Source of the DNA: Candidatus Nitrosopelagicus sp.
GTDB taxonomy: Archaea > Thermoproteota > Nitrososphaeria > Nitrososphaerales > Nitrosopumilaceae
Assembly: GCA_028345965.1 (NCBI GenBank)
Contig: JAOMEP010000003.1
Span: 1 to 64,000 of the forward strand
Length of the DNA stretch: 64,000 bases
Direction of reading: 5' to 3'
Under the pieces are notes generated by a model. That model was not told the origin of the DNA, did no database searches, and worked only from the letters and a program-made list of their open reading frames with translations. Below, one piece after another: positions 8,943 to 17,954 of the stretch; position 1 is the first letter of the stretch, and every line of letters begins with the position of its first letter. Both the position numbers and the translations under genes were made by a program.

Positions 8943-9510
8943 AATTAAAATCCTTCATTTCAAGTTCAGATTTATTTTCTAGGAAATTCATTTTATTGAT
9001 TTTATAATATATTATTTCTCCACGACGCTCAATTACTGCAATAATAGGCTCTTTACCCATTTGAGTTATTTCATGTATGTTTTTGTAAAGCTTGCCAATC
9101 TTTTGTTGTGTGCCTTCATTGAAGGCAAAAATAAGAAATTTGGCATCTTTGTTTCCATAGGTTCCCTTTTCGTAAACTCTAAAATCAGAACCAAATCCAA
9201 AACCATCTTTAACAACATATCCTTTAGTTCGTAAATCCCTATAAAGTAAAAATCGTGTTAGAATATCGTCATTTTTTTGAATGTATTTTTGAATTAATTC
9301 GTCAAAAACAATATTCTTGTTTATTTTTTTCAGTTCAAGTTTATTGTTATAGAGAAGATATAGAGTTTCAAAGGAATTTAGAATCAAGGTATCTTTTTCT
9401 GATTCTCCAAAGCCCCTCTCATTCAAAATGTTCTGCATTTTTGGATTAATCACAATTGTTTTTTCATCTATGAATTTTGCTGTGATCTTTGTCTCAAAAT
9501 CAAATGACAT
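8935..9510 (-). CDS. endA: tRNA-splicing endonuclease family protein
   Basis: LLYRDLRTKGYVVKDGFGFGSDFRVYEKG and IAVIERRGEIIYYKI motifs. Confidence 0.85.
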   Translation of the reverse strand: MSFDFETKITAKFIDEKTIVINPKMQNILNERGFGESEKDTLILNSFETLYLLYNNKLELKKINKNIVFDELIQKYIQKNDDILTRFLLYRDLRTKGYVVKDGFGFGSDFRVYEKGTYGNKDAKFLIFAFNEGTQQKIGKLYKNIHEITQMGKEPIIAVIERRGEIIYYKINKMNFLENKSELEMKDFNFN

Positions 9511-9623
9511 ACCTCGTTTAGAAGTATCGCGATATAATAATTCTGCAAAATATACTCAAAAATATACAAGATCTATACCTGTTATGCTAATCGTTAAAAT
9601 AGGGTTGTTAGAGTTTCATTGGT

Positions 9624-10154
9624 ATGCATGGTGCCTGCTATCGAAAAGGAAATGGACAACCTTATGCCAATACAAGGCATATCAAAGGAAAGCCACAAAT
9701 CAAAATTGCAAAATTTAACAGTGGAAATAAAAAAAGACAATTCGAGTATTGTGTACAATTAAAAATTAATGAAAAAGTCCAGATTAGACATATGGCTCTT
9801 GAATCAACCAGATTGGCTGCAAACAAAACATTAGAAAAAACCACAGGTGAAACAGGATATAATTCACGTTTGAGGGTTTACCCACATGTCAGATTAAGAG
9901 AAAATAAAACTATTGCAGCAGCAGGTGCAGATAGACTCTCAGAAGGTATGAGACGTGCATTTGGAAAAGCAAATAGTCTTGCAGTAAGAGCAAGACAAGG
10001 ACAAGTCATAATGGAGATGAATGTAGATAAAGAACATCTTGAAGCAGCAAAAAGTGCATTACGAAAATCATGCGTGAAATTACCAGGAACCCCAACAATC
10101 GTCTTCTTTGAGAATAAAAAAGTAGAGAACAAAAAATTAGAGAATTTATCCTAA
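9624..10154 (+). CDS. rpl10e: Ribosomal protein L10e (uL16 family)
   Basis: CYRKGNGQPYANTRHIKGKPQIKIAKF... VRARQGQVIMEM. Confidence 0.93.
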   Translation: MHGACYRKGNGQPYANTRHIKGKPQIKIAKFNSGNKKRQFEYCVQLKINEKVQIRHMALESTRLAANKTLEKTTGETGYNSRLRVYPHVRLRENKTIAAAGADRLSEGMRRAFGKANSLAVRARQGQVIMEMNVDKEHLEAAKSALRKSCVKLPGTPTIVFFENKKVENKKLENLS

Positions 10155-10388
10155 TTCCCTTTTTAAAAATTTAAGAAATTCATTAAATTCATTATCAGTT
10201 GGATTTCGTTTTAAAATTCTTCTATGTTGATAATGAAAAGAATTCAACAAACGTCCAATCATAATTCCTGAAGAAAATGAAGCAGAGTCAAGATTTGAGA
10301 ATTCATTAATAATTCGTTTAGTTTGGTCGTTTTCTGTTTTTATTTCACTTATTTTTTTAACAAGAATTTTTATGATTTGTTCATCCAT
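10146..10388 (-). CDS. Hypothetical protein
   Basis: ORF 80 aa convergent with L10e. Confidence 0.55.
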   Translation of the reverse strand: MDEQIIKILVKKISEIKTENDQTKRIINEFSNLDSASFSSGIMIGRLLNSFHYQHRRILKRNPTDNEFNEFLKFLKRELG

Positions 10389-10470
10389 GTCTGATTAATG
10401 CAATAGATGAATTAAAAAATTGATATTGAATCATTAGGCTTTAATATGCAACTTTTTTTTAGACGTTTGA

Positions 10471-10544
10471 GCAGTCATAGTATAGTTTGGTTATTATTCT
10501 AGCTTGCCAAGTTAGTGACCCGGGTTCAAATCCCGGTGACTGCA
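10471..10544 (+). tRNA. tRNA-Gly(GCC)
   Basis: Acceptor GCAGTCA/TGACTGC, anticodon loop TTGCCAA, T arm CCGGGTTCAAATCCCGG; no encoded CCA. Confidence 0.95.
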
Positions 10545-10564
10545 TTCTAAATTTTTAAGAAAAC

Positions 10565-10602
10565 AACCAATTTTTGGGTAATCGTCAAAAAAATAATTGG
10601 TT
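10565..10602. repeat. Inverted repeat AACCAATT...AATTGGTT between tRNA-Gly and downstream gene
   Basis: 8-bp perfect arms with 22-nt loop. Confidence 0.45.
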
Positions 10603-10639
10603 AAGATAGTATTAAATTAGTTTTTATTTTATTTTTGTT

Positions 10640-11854
10640 ATGGGAGAATTTACTGAATTTGCAGAAGCGCTTTTAGATCAAATTTCAGTAGAAATTGATG
10701 AAGAAAAAGAAATTGCAAAATTAACAGAAAAGATTAATGATGATCCAGAATTTCCTAATCAGTTTACAGAATTAGAATCATTTTCTAAAGAAATACTTCC
10801 AGATATCGCTAAACAGGTTGAAGCGTTTACTGGATTTTCAGTTAAATCGAACCTTAGAATCGAGTTTCCAGATTTAAAGGAATTCAAATTATTGAAAGGG
10901 AAAAAGGTTTTTGCGACAAAACAATCAAGAGGGTTTGTTGATGAATTATTCTCAGCGGTGGCAGATTTAGATATCAAAGGCATCGCAGAATTAATTGAGA
11001 AAGATACTGAAAAATTTTTAGTTTATTCTACTTATGCAAAATCATACATTTCAAAAATTTCAACTACCTATGGAGATTATTTAGATTCTTGTGTATACCT
11101 CAACAAGTTTATTCTATCAAGCTATCCAAAGATTATTCTGTATAAACAAGGTCAGCCATACGACTTACGAAAAGAGCAGGTTGAATCAGGTTACAAAGGC
11201 GCTCTTAAAATGACAATGGTGGAAGAGATAGTTCATTCTACACAAGACAATTTACAAGAAGATAACAAAAATGCCGCAATAAATGTAAATTCCATTAATG
11301 AAGAATTGGCTAAAATAATTATTAATTTAGAAGAAGATGCTACAAAAAATCTTTACGAATATTTACAATTACAAACTGTTCCAGATAACTTTCCAATTGC
11401 AAAACGTGCAAATTTATTTTTCATGTTAAATCCAGATAATTTTGTAGTGAATGAACTAGGACCAGATGTTATGACTTATTCACATGTGGAGATAGATCCT
11501 AAAATTTCAGAGATTGTTCCCGAATTATCAGAGATTTATCAAAGATGGCTATTACCAATCCAAACACATCATGCCGCATTTTCTACCATGGAAGGAATAG
11601 CAGAATTTGCAGTACAGAATATTTTACAAGAGGATCAGGATTTCCAAAATTATCTAACTACTTTCATGGGAACTGATTTTTCATCATATAAAGTTAGAAA
11701 AAATATGGGTAAAGAACTAACAGAAAAAGTATTTGATAAGTTTGGAAAAGATGCATTTAGGTTTTTGATTGAAAAGCCACCTAGTACAAGAGAATTAAAA
11801 GAACCCGAACTTTATCTGAAAAGGGATTTATCTACCGGCTCAAAACACATGTAA
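10640..11854 (+). CDS. Conserved hypothetical protein (possible degenerate zincin-like helix EEIVH)
   Basis: 404-aa ORF with its stop codon overlapping the next gene's start. Confidence 0.75.
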   Translation: MGEFTEFAEALLDQISVEIDEEKEIAKLTEKINDDPEFPNQFTELESFSKEILPDIAKQVEAFTGFSVKSNLRIEFPDLKEFKLLKGKKVFATKQSRGFVDELFSAVADLDIKGIAELIEKDTEKFLVYSTYAKSYISKISTTYGDYLDSCVYLNKFILSSYPKIILYKQGQPYDLRKEQVESGYKGALKMTMVEEIVHSTQDNLQEDNKNAAINVNSINEELAKIIINLEEDATKNLYEYLQLQTVPDNFPIAKRANLFFMLNPDNFVVNELGPDVMTYSHVEIDPKISEIVPELSEIYQRWLLPIQTHHAAFSTMEGIAEFAVQNILQEDQDFQNYLTTFMGTDFSSYKVRKNMGKELTEKVFDKFGKDAFRFLIEKPPSTRELKEPELYLKRDLSTGSKHM

Positions 11855-12678
11855 TGAATGAGAGAGAAATCTCACTTGTTTCAGAATGGAGTTTGTTCGT
11901 TAGTAGTGAAAATTATAATTTAATTGAAAAATGTCTAAAATTAGCACAAATTCTTGAATATCCAGAATTATGTGTTTCAAAAGAAATAGAGGAAATTAAA
12001 GAACTAGGGATAAATTTTAGAAATAGAGTTTCAGAATCAAAAAATCCCACATATGTGATTTCATTACTGAATGAATTCCTTTTTGATGTTGAAGAATTTA
12101 AAGGAGATTTAGATGATTACTATAATCCCAAAAATAATTTTCTTAATTATGTTTTAGAAAAAAGATCAGGAATTCCAATCACATTATGCATTTTATACAA
12201 AGAAATTGCAAAATATGCAGATTTAGATCTAAAGATAGTAGGATTTCCAAGTCATGTTATTATCAAATACGGAGAAGAAATGATTTTAGACCCATTTAAC
12301 AGAGGTAGATTATTAGAATTAGAAAATTTACAAGAGATTTTGTATCAAAATTATGGCGATTCAGTAGAATTTGAAGCAGAGTATCTAAATCAAATTTCAG
12401 ATGAAAAAATAATAGTAAGAATGTTAAGAAATTTAAAAAATTCATACACAGATTCGTTTGCATATGAAATGGCAAATATGTGTAATAGAATGATTTTAGA
12501 AATATTACCAGAATCACCAGATGAGATTCGAGATATGGGAATTTTGGAAAACAAATTAAAAAATTTTGATGATGCAATAAAATTTCTTAATAAATACTTG
12601 GAGATGGAACCAAATGCAGAAGATGTAGATTTTGTTTTAGAACTAATTAAAGAAATTAGAGAAAAAATTAGTCAATGA
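11854..12678 (+). CDS. SirB1-type transglutaminase-like/TPR protein
   Basis: DDYYNPKNNFLNYVLEKRSGIPITLCILYKEIAK... GFPSHVIIKY....ILDPFNRG; C-terminal TPR. Confidence 0.85.
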   Translation: MNEREISLVSEWSLFVSSENYNLIEKCLKLAQILEYPELCVSKEIEEIKELGINFRNRVSESKNPTYVISLLNEFLFDVEEFKGDLDDYYNPKNNFLNYVLEKRSGIPITLCILYKEIAKYADLDLKIVGFPSHVIIKYGEEMILDPFNRGRLLELENLQEILYQNYGDSVEFEAEYLNQISDEKIIVRMLRNLKNSYTDSFAYEMANMCNRMILEILPESPDEIRDMGILENKLKNFDDAIKFLNKYLEMEPNAEDVDFVLELIKEIREKISQ

Positions 12679-12841
12679 TTGATGAAACATCGTGACCTTT
12701 TTTGATCATTTTAACTTCATGTCTTGCGAGTTCGTTTCTGAAAGCGTTTTTTATTACATCAATTTCATTTCGTAATGTTGCAATTTCATCTTCTAGTTTT
12801 TCAATTCTATCATAAACTGTTCCTTCTCCTTCAGAACTCAT
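12668..12841 (-). CDS. Small coiled-coil protein, 57 aa
   Basis: MSSEGEGTVYDRIEKLEDEIATLRNEIDVIKNAFRNELARHEVKMIKKGHDVSSIID; heptad pattern. Confidence 0.6.
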   Translation of the reverse strand: MSSEGEGTVYDRIEKLEDEIATLRNEIDVIKNAFRNELARHEVKMIKKGHDVSSIID

Positions 12842-12892
12842 ATTTTGATATTAGAAAAATTCTTTAAAAAGGTATGGTTACGCTCAGTCTAG

Positions 12893-13054
12893 CTATAAAT
12901 CAAATTCTTGATTACATGCAGGACATTTAGCTCTTTCTTCCCCAACATGTCCAATAATGAAAATTCTACCAATTGTTTGACATAAAGGACACATTCCAGT
13001 TGTAACATTTTTTGGACCTGTTTTTACGATTTTTTGACTTTTACGACGTCCCAT
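12893..13054 (-). CDS. Small zinc-ribbon protein, 53 aa
   Basis: MGRRKSQKIVKTGPKNVTTGMCPLCQTIGRIFIIGHVGEERAKCPACNQEFDL; two CxxC knuckles. Confidence 0.7.
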   Translation of the reverse strand: MGRRKSQKIVKTGPKNVTTGMCPLCQTIGRIFIIGHVGEERAKCPACNQEFDL

Positions 13055-13095
13055 TTTGTTTCTAAATTATACCAAGATTAAGTCAATATTAAAGC

Positions 13096-13182
13096 TGGCG
13101 CGGGGAGAGGGATTTGAACCCACGAGTTCTTGCGAACATGAAATTAGCAATCTCACGCCATACCGGGCTAGGCGACCCCCGC
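13096..13182 (-). tRNA. tRNA-Ser(GCT), with encoded CCA
   Basis: Reverse strand GCGGGGG...TCCCCGC-G-CCA, anticodon loop TTGCTAA, long variable arm TGTTCGCAAGAACTC. Confidence 0.93.
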
Positions 13183-13261
13183 TCAAACTGATTGGATTAT
13201 GTTGGTTAATTAGTATAACTTGGTAATATTGGACTAAATACAAGATACATAATTTTGAATT

Positions 13262-14533
13262 ATGGGTAAACATTCAAGATCTAAGAACAGTAACGATGGA
13301 GAACAAAACTCAGAAGTTAATAATGTAATTCAAAGAAAAATAAACAATCCAGTTATTTGGTTAATTTGTTCAATAGGAATTTTTGTGGTTTTACTTAGTT
13401 TAATTTCCGTTGTCTTTCCAGGATTAATAATTTCAGTGGTAGATACGAATCTATTTGGTGAAGTGTTTGAGCTCGGCGCAATGGGAATTCCACTTATCAT
13501 TGTGAACATCATAATTTTCTCATTAATCATATTAGGTCTTAAAGAAAAATTACCAAGAGTATTTACAAATATCATAGAGAAAATTTTATCATTTGATCTA
13601 TCTAAGAGAAATTCATTTATAATTTTGATTATAATATTAGCAATTTACGTTGTTACAAGTGTCAATGAGTTATCAATTAATGAATTAAATCAGTATGGAG
13701 ATTTTTTGGTGCTTGAAAAAGCAGTTAAAATATGGCCAGAACAAGAAGCAGAAAATAAGTATCTTGCAGAACAATTGGACAGACATGTTAGAATGGCGTT
13801 GTTGGTTGCATCCGAAGAGGTTTTTAATAATATCAAAGTAATTCCGTATTTAGCAAGTATTTTTCTTCTCATTACAACATATTTTCTAACAGTAAAATTA
13901 TCAAACAAAAATTTCACAGGACTGATAGCAGTTGTGTTAGTTTTACAGAGTTCTACATTTTATATCTACGATACAATTGCAGTTTATGAAAATTTTTGGG
14001 TTTTATTTTATGTTTTTTCAATTTATTTAATTTTTAAGAAACCAAAATTTTCATCTATTTTTTATATTTTAGCAATTTTTTCAAAAGCAATATTTGTACT
14101 CTGGTTGCCAATATCAATTCTAGTTACATTATTATCAGATATTCCAAAAAATAAAAAAATTTTTGTGATAATTACACACATCATTGTTATAATAATTAGT
14201 TTAATTATTTTTCAATATTCAAATGCCATTTATGGAAACGTAGTTGATATAGAGATATCAGAATTTTTAATCGGATTTACAACATTAGCGTCTAATCTTA
14301 GATTTGATATTTTATTATTACTATTTTTGTTACCTGTTTCAGTAGGATTATTATTAAAAGCTAGAAACGGATGTATGAATTCAGTTTCATTAATTGTATT
14401 AATTTCTGGTACAATTTTGGTTACACCAGTATTAGAGATGATAACTGATTACTATTTTGTATACCCATACAGATATGTTCCTCTGATAGTATTTTTTGCT
14501 ATAGGATTATCGACTTTGTTTTCAAAAAAATAG
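13262..14533 (+). CDS. Polytopic membrane protein, glycosyltransferase 39-like
   Basis: About 10 hydrophobic segments; LDRHVRMALL, YENFWVLFYVFSIYLIFKK pattern. Confidence 0.6.
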   Translation: MGKHSRSKNSNDGEQNSEVNNVIQRKINNPVIWLICSIGIFVVLLSLISVVFPGLIISVVDTNLFGEVFELGAMGIPLIIVNIIIFSLIILGLKEKLPRVFTNIIEKILSFDLSKRNSFIILIIILAIYVVTSVNELSINELNQYGDFLVLEKAVKIWPEQEAENKYLAEQLDRHVRMALLVASEEVFNNIKVIPYLASIFLLITTYFLTVKLSNKNFTGLIAVVLVLQSSTFYIYDTIAVYENFWVLFYVFSIYLIFKKPKFSSIFYILAIFSKAIFVLWLPISILVTLLSDIPKNKKIFVIITHIIVIIISLIIFQYSNAIYGNVVDIEISEFLIGFTTLASNLRFDILLLLFLLPVSVGLLLKARNGCMNSVSLIVLISGTILVTPVLEMITDYYFVYPYRYVPLIVFFAIGLSTLFSKK

Positions 14534-14538
14534 ATAAT

Positions 14539-15051
14539 TTAGTTATAAACAATTTCCCATAATACACTTACTTTGTCACCAGGTTGAACTGCACAACCAT
14601 TAGCAGTGGCAAAGAAAAGAGAGTATGGTTTTTCATTTGCAGGGTCGATTACAGCATATCTTAAGGCTGATAGAAATGAATCACCTTCGCCGACATTCCA
14701 AGAATCTCTTAATGACACATAATTTATCAATCCACCATTATTTTCAAATGTTACATGAGATGGATGATTAGTAAGATAATTGAAAGTGAATTTTGAATCA
14801 TAAATTGTTATAGTGTCAGATTGAACAATGCAAACCAATCCATCAGAAATGTCTCTAACTTGATATTGTACATTAGCAGAAATAAAATTAAATCCAGAAT
14901 TAAAAGAACTATCTGAAGAAATCATTCTTTGATATTCAGGTACTCCCCAATCATCTAAGTTGTCAGAATAGGATTCAAACGGAATAAGAAATAACAAAAC
15001 CGAAATTGTGATGATTGTAAGAGAAATGCCAGATATTTTCAATTTAATCAT
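14539..15051 (-). CDS. Secreted hypothetical protein
   Basis: Signal peptide MIKLKISGISLTIITISVLLFLIPF; ATG overlaps upstream stop codon. Confidence 0.7.
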   Translation of the reverse strand: MIKLKISGISLTIITISVLLFLIPFESYSDNLDDWGVPEYQRMISSDSSFNSGFNFISANVQYQVRDISDGLVCIVQSDTITIYDSKFTFNYLTNHPSHVTFENNGGLINYVSLRDSWNVGEGDSFLSALRYAVIDPANEKPYSLFFATANGCAVQPGDKVSVLWEIVYN

Positions 15052-15790
15052 CCTCGAACCTAGCATAATTTTTTGTAATATCTTGCAAAGGAGTCCTTTT
15101 TCCACCTACAACCTTAAGATCAACTTGAATTTTTCCATTTTCAACAGTTATGATATTATAGCTATTTTCAAAGAATCCTCTTACACGTTTAGATGAGGTT
15201 GTACCAGCGTTTGCGATAAGCAAATTGCTAAAATCCCACATCCAAGGTCTATGTTTGTGACCACATAAAACAAGATTTACTTTAGAATCCAAAGTTGCAC
15301 GTAAAACATCACCTGCATCAACAATTGTGAGTCTATCTGAACCAGTATCAGGAATACCTATCAAATGATGATGCATAGCAAGAATAGTAACCTTATTTTC
15401 ATATTTTTTCATTGTTCTTTCAAGCCAGAGTGTTTGTCTATATCCAACTTCACCATCATCACGATCTGGTCTTGCAGTTCCTATTGTAACTACTACTACC
15501 CCCTTACCTAATTCATTAATTGCTTGAAATGGAAAATATTTTTTAAAATGTAAATATCCAGTATTTCTATAATCATGATTTCCAGGCATCGCAATGATTT
15601 TTTTTACATTTAATTTTGAAATTAGTTCTTTGCAGCCCTCATATTCTTCTTTAAGACCTTCGTTTGTTAAATCACCGGTAATTATTACTGCATCAGGAGA
15701 TAACTCATTAACTTCATCAATTACCTGACTGAAAACATCATCACGAAATTGTGCTCCAAAATGAACATCAGATAATTGAACTATTTTCAT
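15044..15790 (-). CDS. Calcineurin-like metallophosphoesterase
   Basis: LSDVHFG, VIITGDLT, MPGNHDYRN, LAMHHHLIG, LVLCGHKHRP. Confidence 0.93.
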   Translation of the reverse strand: MKIVQLSDVHFGAQFRDDVFSQVIDEVNELSPDAVIITGDLTNEGLKEEYEGCKELISKLNVKKIIAMPGNHDYRNTGYLHFKKYFPFQAINELGKGVVVVTIGTARPDRDDGEVGYRQTLWLERTMKKYENKVTILAMHHHLIGIPDTGSDRLTIVDAGDVLRATLDSKVNLVLCGHKHRPWMWDFSNLLIANAGTTSSKRVRGFFENSYNIITVENGKIQVDLKVVGGKRTPLQDITKNYARFEDD

Positions 15791-15844
15791 AAAATATGGT
15801 GTAGATTATTTCATTTAAGAATTTTCAGTATTGCGAATATAGTA

Positions 15845-16273
15845 TTATTTATTTGAAGGTTTATTGGTTAATCCAGTTTTTATTATTTCTAATGCTTCAT
15901 GAGTTTTTTCAGGTTTTGGCAGTTGTATCATGAAAATTTTTTCCGGATGATTTACAGAAGCGATAGCTAGCATAGTATTCTTTGCAAGTGATTCAAAGAA
16001 TTCAAGATTTTCATTTGCATTTACCAGAATTTTTTCATTTATTTCACCATGTGAAAATGTGAGAAGCATTTCAACAAATACATGACCTAATCCGTCTTGC
16101 AAAATATTTAGATTGGTATCTACAGATAATGGTTTTCCTGCAACCTTATTCAGCATATCATCAAACTTACGCCCTTCAAACCCAATGCATGGAACCATCT
16201 TACCTTCAAAATCTTCAACAGATAGATCTTTATGGCAATTTTTTAAAAATTCATCTAACTCTTTATTTGACAA
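15845..16273 (-). CDS. Conserved hypothetical protein
   Basis: ORF 142 aa adjacent to antiporter. Confidence 0.65.
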   Translation of the reverse strand: MSNKELDEFLKNCHKDLSVEDFEGKMVPCIGFEGRKFDDMLNKVAGKPLSVDTNLNILQDGLGHVFVEMLLTFSHGEINEKILVNANENLEFFESLAKNTMLAIASVNHPEKIFMIQLPKPEKTHEALEIIKTGLTNKPSNK

Positions 16274-16274
16274 T

Positions 16275-17591
16275 TTATTGCCTCGTAAATTTTGGTATTA
16301 TAAAATCACCAGCTTTTACTAAGAAAGGTGTGATAAATGCTGTAATTATTGCAATTATTCCTATCAATGGGAACAAAAATGCACTAACAACTCCAGCATC
16401 AACTCCAACCTTGACTATCACGATTGAGAATTCACCCCTTGGCGCTGCAAGTGTAAAAGCAGAACGGAGTGATTTTGGTTTTGGTTGTCTAAGCATAATA
16501 TTTCCGAGTAGATTTCCTCCAAGCTTCATACCAAGCGCAACTGCAATTAGTGCAATTGCAATGAAAATGTAGTTTTCTAATTGACTTACATCCATTAGAG
16601 CACCAACAGAAACAAAGAAGATTGCAACAAACATATCTTTTATTGGACTAGATAGAATTTTTGAAACTTCAGCAGATTTTGATTCAGCTACTAATACACC
16701 AGCAAGAAATGCACCAATTGCTACGGATAATCCTACAATATTTGCTAATAATGCATACCCAAAACACACACCTAAAACACTAAGTAATAAAATCTCTCGA
16801 TTTTCTGCACTTGCAACCTTATCGATTAATTTTGGAACTGTACGTATTCCAATAGTGAAAGTTCCAACTATCAAAATAGTGGCAACTACCACAACAGCAA
16901 CTGCACCTTCAATTGAGACAGTTCCTGCTAATGCAATTGATTCTAACGACGCAATTAAAATTACAGCAATAACATCTTCTACAATCAATATACCTAAAAC
17001 CAAAATAGAAGATTCTTTTTTGATCTTCCCTGTTTCTTCTAAAACCTTTACAATTATTGCAGTACTACTGATAGATAATGCAGCAGATATGAATAATGAA
17101 TCCATGAATCCTAGTCCAAGTAATGTAGATGCATAAAATACTACAATTAAAGTGAGAAACAGACCAAGTGATCCTACCAAAATCGCAACTTTTCCAATAG
17201 AACGTATTTTTGCAAATGGGAATTCTATACCAATTACAAACAAAAGTAAGATAACACCAATCTCAGCAAAAACATTGAGTGCCGCAATATCTGAAAGTAT
17301 TCCTATTGAACCACTAGGTTCACTACCACTTTCAGGAAGAAAAGATGTCCAAAGAGGAGATAATGGACCAATCAACATTCCTGCAAACAGGTACCCAATG
17401 ATGAGTGGTTGTCGTATCTTAAAGAATGCAAGGGTGACAATTCCTGCAAGAATCATTATCACTGCCAAATCAGTTACAAAGGTATCATGAGGCATCTGTA
17501 AAGGATTGATTTTATCAACCAGATTCCAAACTCCATCTTCAATTGAGCTTTCACCATTTCCAGTACCTAACTGAAGGAAAATATTTTGCAT
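16275..17591 (-). CDS. CPA2-type cation/proton antiporter (KefB-like)
   Basis: Multi-TM; FFKIRQPLIIGYLFAGMLIGP, GVILLLFVIGIEF, SISSTAIIVKVLEE. Confidence 0.92.
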   Translation of the reverse strand: MQNIFLQLGTGNGESSIEDGVWNLVDKINPLQMPHDTFVTDLAVIMILAGIVTLAFFKIRQPLIIGYLFAGMLIGPLSPLWTSFLPESGSEPSGSIGILSDIAALNVFAEIGVILLLFVIGIEFPFAKIRSIGKVAILVGSLGLFLTLIVVFYASTLLGLGFMDSLFISAALSISSTAIIVKVLEETGKIKKESSILVLGILIVEDVIAVILIASLESIALAGTVSIEGAVAVVVVATILIVGTFTIGIRTVPKLIDKVASAENREILLLSVLGVCFGYALLANIVGLSVAIGAFLAGVLVAESKSAEVSKILSSPIKDMFVAIFFVSVGALMDVSQLENYIFIAIALIAVALGMKLGGNLLGNIMLRQPKPKSLRSAFTLAAPRGEFSIVIVKVGVDAGVVSAFLFPLIGIIAIITAFITPFLVKAGDFIIPKFTRQ

Positions 17592-17667
17592 CTATCTATG
17601 GTGTATTAGTGAATTTAAAACGATTTTCAGGATACGGCTTTATTTTAAGAAATTTTTCACTATATTA

Positions 17668-17729
17668 TCTGGGATGATGATCAGAGTGTCTGATTAGTGA
17701 AGAAATAAGCTCTGGGGTATCTGACCAGA
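17668..17729 (+). ncRNA. Box C/D guide sRNA (candidate 1)
   Basis: C box ATGATGA (17674-17680), D' CTGA (17690-17693), C' GTGAAGA (17697-17703), D CTGA (17721-17724), terminal stem TCTGG/CCAGA; intergenic. Confidence 0.75.
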
Positions 17730-17764
17730 AATGGTTATTTCAATAGAACCCTCGGTATATATCG

Positions 17765-17781
17765 TACCGTACCATACGGTA
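17765..17781. promoter_or_regulatory. Inverted repeat TACCGTA-CCA-TACGGTA just before start codon of small ORF
   Basis: 7-bp perfect arms ending 3 nt before ATG at 17785. Confidence 0.45.
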
Positions 17782-17784
17782 TAC

Positions 17785-17892
17785 ATGATACAATGCGAAT
17801 ACTGCAACAGAGGTTTTATTGAAAGCCAAAACGGATTAGCTGAGAAAACAATTCATCAGTTATTACACGACCCAGAGATTATCAACAAATAA
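17785..17892 (+). CDS. Small CxxC protein, 35 aa
   Basis: MIQCEYCNRGFIESQNGLAEKTIHQLLHDPEIINK. Confidence 0.6.
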   Translation: MIQCEYCNRGFIESQNGLAEKTIHQLLHDPEIINK

Positions 17893-17954
17893 TCCTCTCG
17901 TTTTTCTTTTTTCATACCGCACTTTTTAAACCAGCAATGTGACTTGAGATTGTT

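Noticed and set aside
13067-13273. 68-aa minus-strand ORF covering the tRNA-Ser region
   Set aside because: Overlaps a clear tRNA gene; spurious
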